From Flexithrix dorotheae DSM 6795 (GTDB lineage: Bacteria; Bacteroidota; Bacteroidia; Cytophagales; Flammeovirgaceae), in NCBI RefSeq assembly GCF_000379765.1, contig NZ_KB903465.1, positions 473,182 to 537,181 of the forward strand: 64,000 bases of DNA, given 5' to 3'. The notes under the pieces were generated by a model that was given only the letters and a program-made list of their open reading frames with translations, searched no databases and was not told the origin of the DNA. The first letter of the stretch is position 1; the number at the start of each line of letters is the position of its first letter. Of the stretch, positions 61,747 through 64,000 are shown piece by piece. Both the position numbers and the translations under genes were made by a program.

Positions 61747-63672
61747 ATGCTGACTATTCAGGATCTTTCATTTCATTTTGGCAGTAGAACTTTATACGAT
61801 AAGGCCTCCCTTCATATCAAACCTAAAAACAGAATTGGTTTAATTGGGGCAAATGGTACCGGAAAATCTACCTTACTCAAACTCATTAATGGAGATTACC
61901 AGCCGGATGAGGGAAGTATTTCAAAAAGTAACGATTGTTCAATTGGTTTTTTGAATCAGGATTTGCTTTCTTACCAAAGTGATGACAGTATCCTGGAGGT
62001 TGCCATGCAGGCATTTGAGCGACAATTGGAGCTTCAACATCAGATAGACAAAATTCTCCACGAAATGGAGCATAACTACAATGATGACCTGGTGCATAAA
62101 CTGGCTCCACTTCAGGATGAGTTTGCCACATTAGAAGGTTATTCCATTCAGTCAAAAGCTGAGGAAATATTGGAGGGACTTGGATTTAGCACTCAGGATT
62201 TAAGAAAGCCCTTAAAAAACTTTTCAGGAGGCTGGAGAATGAGGGTAATGCTGGCCAAGCTTTTACTTCAAAAACCAGCCTTACTAATGCTGGATGAGCC
62301 GACTAACCACCTCGATCTTCCTTCTATTCAGTGGTTGGAAAATTACATTACTTCTTATGAAGGCGCAATTGTAATTGTATCACACGATAGAGAATTTCTG
62401 GACAGAGCGGTAAATATTATCGTGGAGGTTTCAGGAGGCAAGCTAAATCTCTACTCTGGAAATTATAGCTTTTATCTGGAAGAAAAAGAATTGAGAAGTG
62501 AGATCCAAAGAAATGCATTCAAAAATCAGCAGCAGAAAATAAAACAATCGGAAAAGTTTATTGAAAGATTCCGGTCAAAAGCCACTAAATCCAGACAGGT
62601 ACAGTCCAAAATAAAGATGCTGGATAAAATGGATAAAGTGGAGGAAGTGGTTGAAGAAACAGTTGACCTTAATTTTAGATTCTCCTTTAACCAGCAACCG
62701 GGCAAAATTATCATGGGTCTGGAGGAGGCCAATAAATCATATGGTGAAGTTGATGTGATTAAGGACACCACAATTTCCATTGAAAGAGGAGATAAAATTG
62801 CCTTAATAGGAGCCAACGGGAAAGGGAAATCTACCATGCTTAGGATGGTGGCCGGAACTGAAAAGTTTGATGGGGTTCGAAATCCCGGATATAACGTAAT
62901 TCAGTCATTCTATGCTCAGCACCAGCTGGAATCACTGAATATTGAAAACGAAATATTACAGGAATTGAAAGAGTCGGGGTTAGAAAAGACCGAACAGGAA
63001 TTGAGGGGTGTTTTGGGTTGTTTTCTGTTTAGTGATGATGATGTTTTTAAGAAAATAAAAGTACTTTCAGGAGGGGAAAAATCAAGGGTAGCCCTGGCCA
63101 AAACCTTAATTTCCCAGGCCAATTTTTTATTACTGGATGAGCCAACTAACCACCTTGATATTCAATCAGTTAATATTCTGATACAGGCACTTCAGCAATA
63201 TGAAGGTTCATTTTTGGTGGTTTCACACGACAGACATTTCATTTCCCAAATCGCTAATAAAATCTGGTATATTGAGGATATGGTATTAAAAGAATACCCT
63301 GGAGACTACCACGAATTTACCCGATGGTATGAGAAAAAGAAACTTGAACAGGAAAGCCTAAATGAAAGTAAACCCAGGAAAGAAGCTAAAAAAAGCAAAC
63401 CTAAACCTTCCCCTTCTGAAGAACAGGAATTAAAAAATCAGTTAAAAAAGCTTCAGAAAAAATTAGGTGAAAAAGAAAATAATATCAGCAAGTTGGAAAA
63501 AGGAAAAACTGAAATTGAAGATGAGCTTTCCAAACCGTCTGTTTATGCCAACCCGGATCTTCTTGCAGAGGTAAACCAAAAATACGAGGCGGTAAAATCT
63601 GAGCTGGAAGCGGAAAATGAGGAATGGGAAAACCTGGCTATGGAAATAGACGAAATTGAAGGAAAATTATAG
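61747..63672 (+). CDS. ABC-F family ATPase (Uup/YheS/EttA-like)
   Basis: The 641-residue protein has two ABC domains without membrane segments. The first has Walker A GANGTGKSTLL (about 34-44), signature FSGGWRMRVMLAK and Walker B LLMLDEPTNHLDLPS; the second has GANGKGKSTMLR (about 350-361), LSGGEKSRVALAK and FLLLDEPTNHLD. A linker helix between them has RSKATKSRQVQSKIKMLDKM. A C-terminal coiled coil (about 545-641) with ENNISKLEKGKTEIEDEL resembles Uup, which binds DNA or ribosomes. ABC-F proteins work on the ribosome, for quality control or rescue of stalled elongation; resistance to antibiotics cannot be concluded. It is followed by a terminator that overlaps the neighbouring transposase frame. 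Confidence 0.94.
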   Translation: MLTIQDLSFHFGSRTLYDKASLHIKPKNRIGLIGANGTGKSTLLKLINGDYQPDEGSISKSNDCSIGFLNQDLLSYQSDDSILEVAMQAFERQLELQHQIDKILHEMEHNYNDDLVHKLAPLQDEFATLEGYSIQSKAEEILEGLGFSTQDLRKPLKNFSGGWRMRVMLAKLLLQKPALLMLDEPTNHLDLPSIQWLENYITSYEGAIVIVSHDREFLDRAVNIIVEVSGGKLNLYSGNYSFYLEEKELRSEIQRNAFKNQQQKIKQSEKFIERFRSKATKSRQVQSKIKMLDKMDKVEEVVEETVDLNFRFSFNQQPGKIIMGLEEANKSYGEVDVIKDTTISIERGDKIALIGANGKGKSTMLRMVAGTEKFDGVRNPGYNVIQSFYAQHQLESLNIENEILQELKESGLEKTEQELRGVLGCFLFSDDDVFKKIKVLSGGEKSRVALAKTLISQANFLLLDEPTNHLDIQSVNILIQALQQYEGSFLVVSHDRHFISQIANKIWYIEDMVLKEYPGDYHEFTRWYEKKKLEQESLNESKPRKEAKKSKPKPSPSEEQELKNQLKKLQKKLGEKENNISKLEKGKTEIEDELSKPSVYANPDLLAEVNQKYEAVKSELEAENEEWENLAMEIDEIEGKL

Positions 63673-63726
63673 GTAATTTGGGTTTAATCCTTCTTTAGAA
63701 AACAAGAAAGCCGGAATAAATTCCAG

Positions 63727-64000
63727 TCATGGTCGGAAGAAATTCCGACCATTTTTATTTTTAAAGATTCGTTCCGGGTTACCTCCAGCTAGATAAATCA
63801 TAATGGCAATAGCAAGTTCTCTTATTTCGGTTTTAAACCTTCTTTTAGCAGTTTTATAACCAATATTATTAGCTTTTTTGTAAATAAGCAGGAGCATGGC
63901 AACTATTAGGGTCATATAAATGATGACTTCAATACCATTTTTATTGAGTGATACCAGGTGGCTGACATTGAGTTCTTGTTTGATAAAACGGAAAAACACT
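63727..64000 (-). mobile_element. C-terminal fragment of an IS4-type transposase (5' end beyond the window)
   Basis: The minus-strand frame runs from the right window edge to a TGA at 63727 and encodes FFRFIKQELNVSHLVSLNKNGIEVIIYMTLIVAMLLLIYKK (split over about 40 residues), the typical C-terminal part of IS4-family transposases, ending AGGNPERIFKNKNGRNFFRP. The start lies beyond 64000, so only about 91 codons are seen. The last residues overlap the ABC-F terminator, which suggests that the natural element end is near here. No inverted repeat could be identified because only one end is visible. It could be complete or a remnant. Confidence 0.8.
63731..63761 (+). terminator. Intrinsic terminator of the ABC-F gene
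   Basis: GGTCGGAA (63731-63738) and TTCCGACC (63743-63750) form a perfect 8-bp stem with a GAAA loop, followed by ATTTTTATTTT. It lies inside the 3' end of the minus-strand transposase frame. Confidence 0.88.

Overview
The window is about 64 kb of an AT-rich (roughly 37-38% GC by eye) chromosome from the phylum Bacteroidota, most likely order Cytophagales. I base this on SusC/SusD outer-membrane pairs, 7TMR-DISM receptors, DUF1573, DUF3667, Lacal_2735 and DUF4369-TlpA proteins, a near absence of Shine-Dalgarno sites, and promoter boxes of the TAnnTTTG type. Genus and species cannot be told from this alone. I saw no rRNA, tRNA, CRISPR array or prophage.

Layout, left to right. 1-7.5 kb: the 5' two thirds of a SusC-type transporter gene running off the left edge, then two 7TMR-DISM receptors on the same strand. 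One carries a C-terminal IS1595-transposase-type zinc ribbon and helix-turn-helix; the other is a histidine kinase. 8-16.6 kb: housekeeping and metabolic genes on the plus strand (gatB, a TlpA-like lipoprotein, a dicarboxylate/glutamate symporter, a GNAT, an APH-like kinase paired with a HAD protein, a prohibitin), broken by a frameshifted ThuA-like gene. 16.7-17.6 kb: a SiaC-SiaB phospho-signalling pair without SiaA or SiaD. 17.8-19.6 kb: a DUF1573 gene flanked by two sequences with the same inverted ends, a 160-bp foldback MITE and a 33-bp bare palindrome. 19.7-26.7 kb: a GH63/MGH1-like glycosidase, two small-to-medium uncharacterised genes (one STAS-like), a DEAD-box helicase and an ALO-type FAD oxidase. 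26.8-36 kb: an RND efflux operon (adaptor, RND, TolC, second RND). 36.5-43.7 kb: pyrE, a tiny lipoprotein, DUF3667, an esterase, a GMC oxidoreductase with its gluconate-dehydrogenase-type small subunit, a creatininase-family protein and a Lacal_2735 protein. 43.7-46.4 kb: a bicarbonate-uptake cluster (LysR regulator, small ORF, SbtA, CutA/PII-like protein). 46.4-52.3 kb: a DeoR repressor divergent from a complete SusC-SusD pair with a long leader. 52.4-64 kb: a HAD nucleotidase, saccharopine-dehydrogenase-like protein, sulfatase, VanX-like dipeptidase, CoA-transferase, SGNH hydrolase, etfB-etfA, an ABC-F protein, and an IS4-type transposase fragment at the right edge.

How the genes fit together: the content suggests an aerobic heterotroph that takes up oligomers through TonB-SusCD systems, burns them through ETF-linked and FAD/GMC oxidations, tops up inorganic carbon with SbtA, and exports toxic compounds through a doubled RND pump. 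The most unusual items are the receptor fused to a transposase DNA-binding module, the stand-alone SiaB-SiaC pair, the foldback MITE with its bare-palindrome relative, and the SbtA gene paired with a CutA-like protein where a PII-like SbtB is normally expected. All functions are read from sequence motifs by eye; no database search was run.
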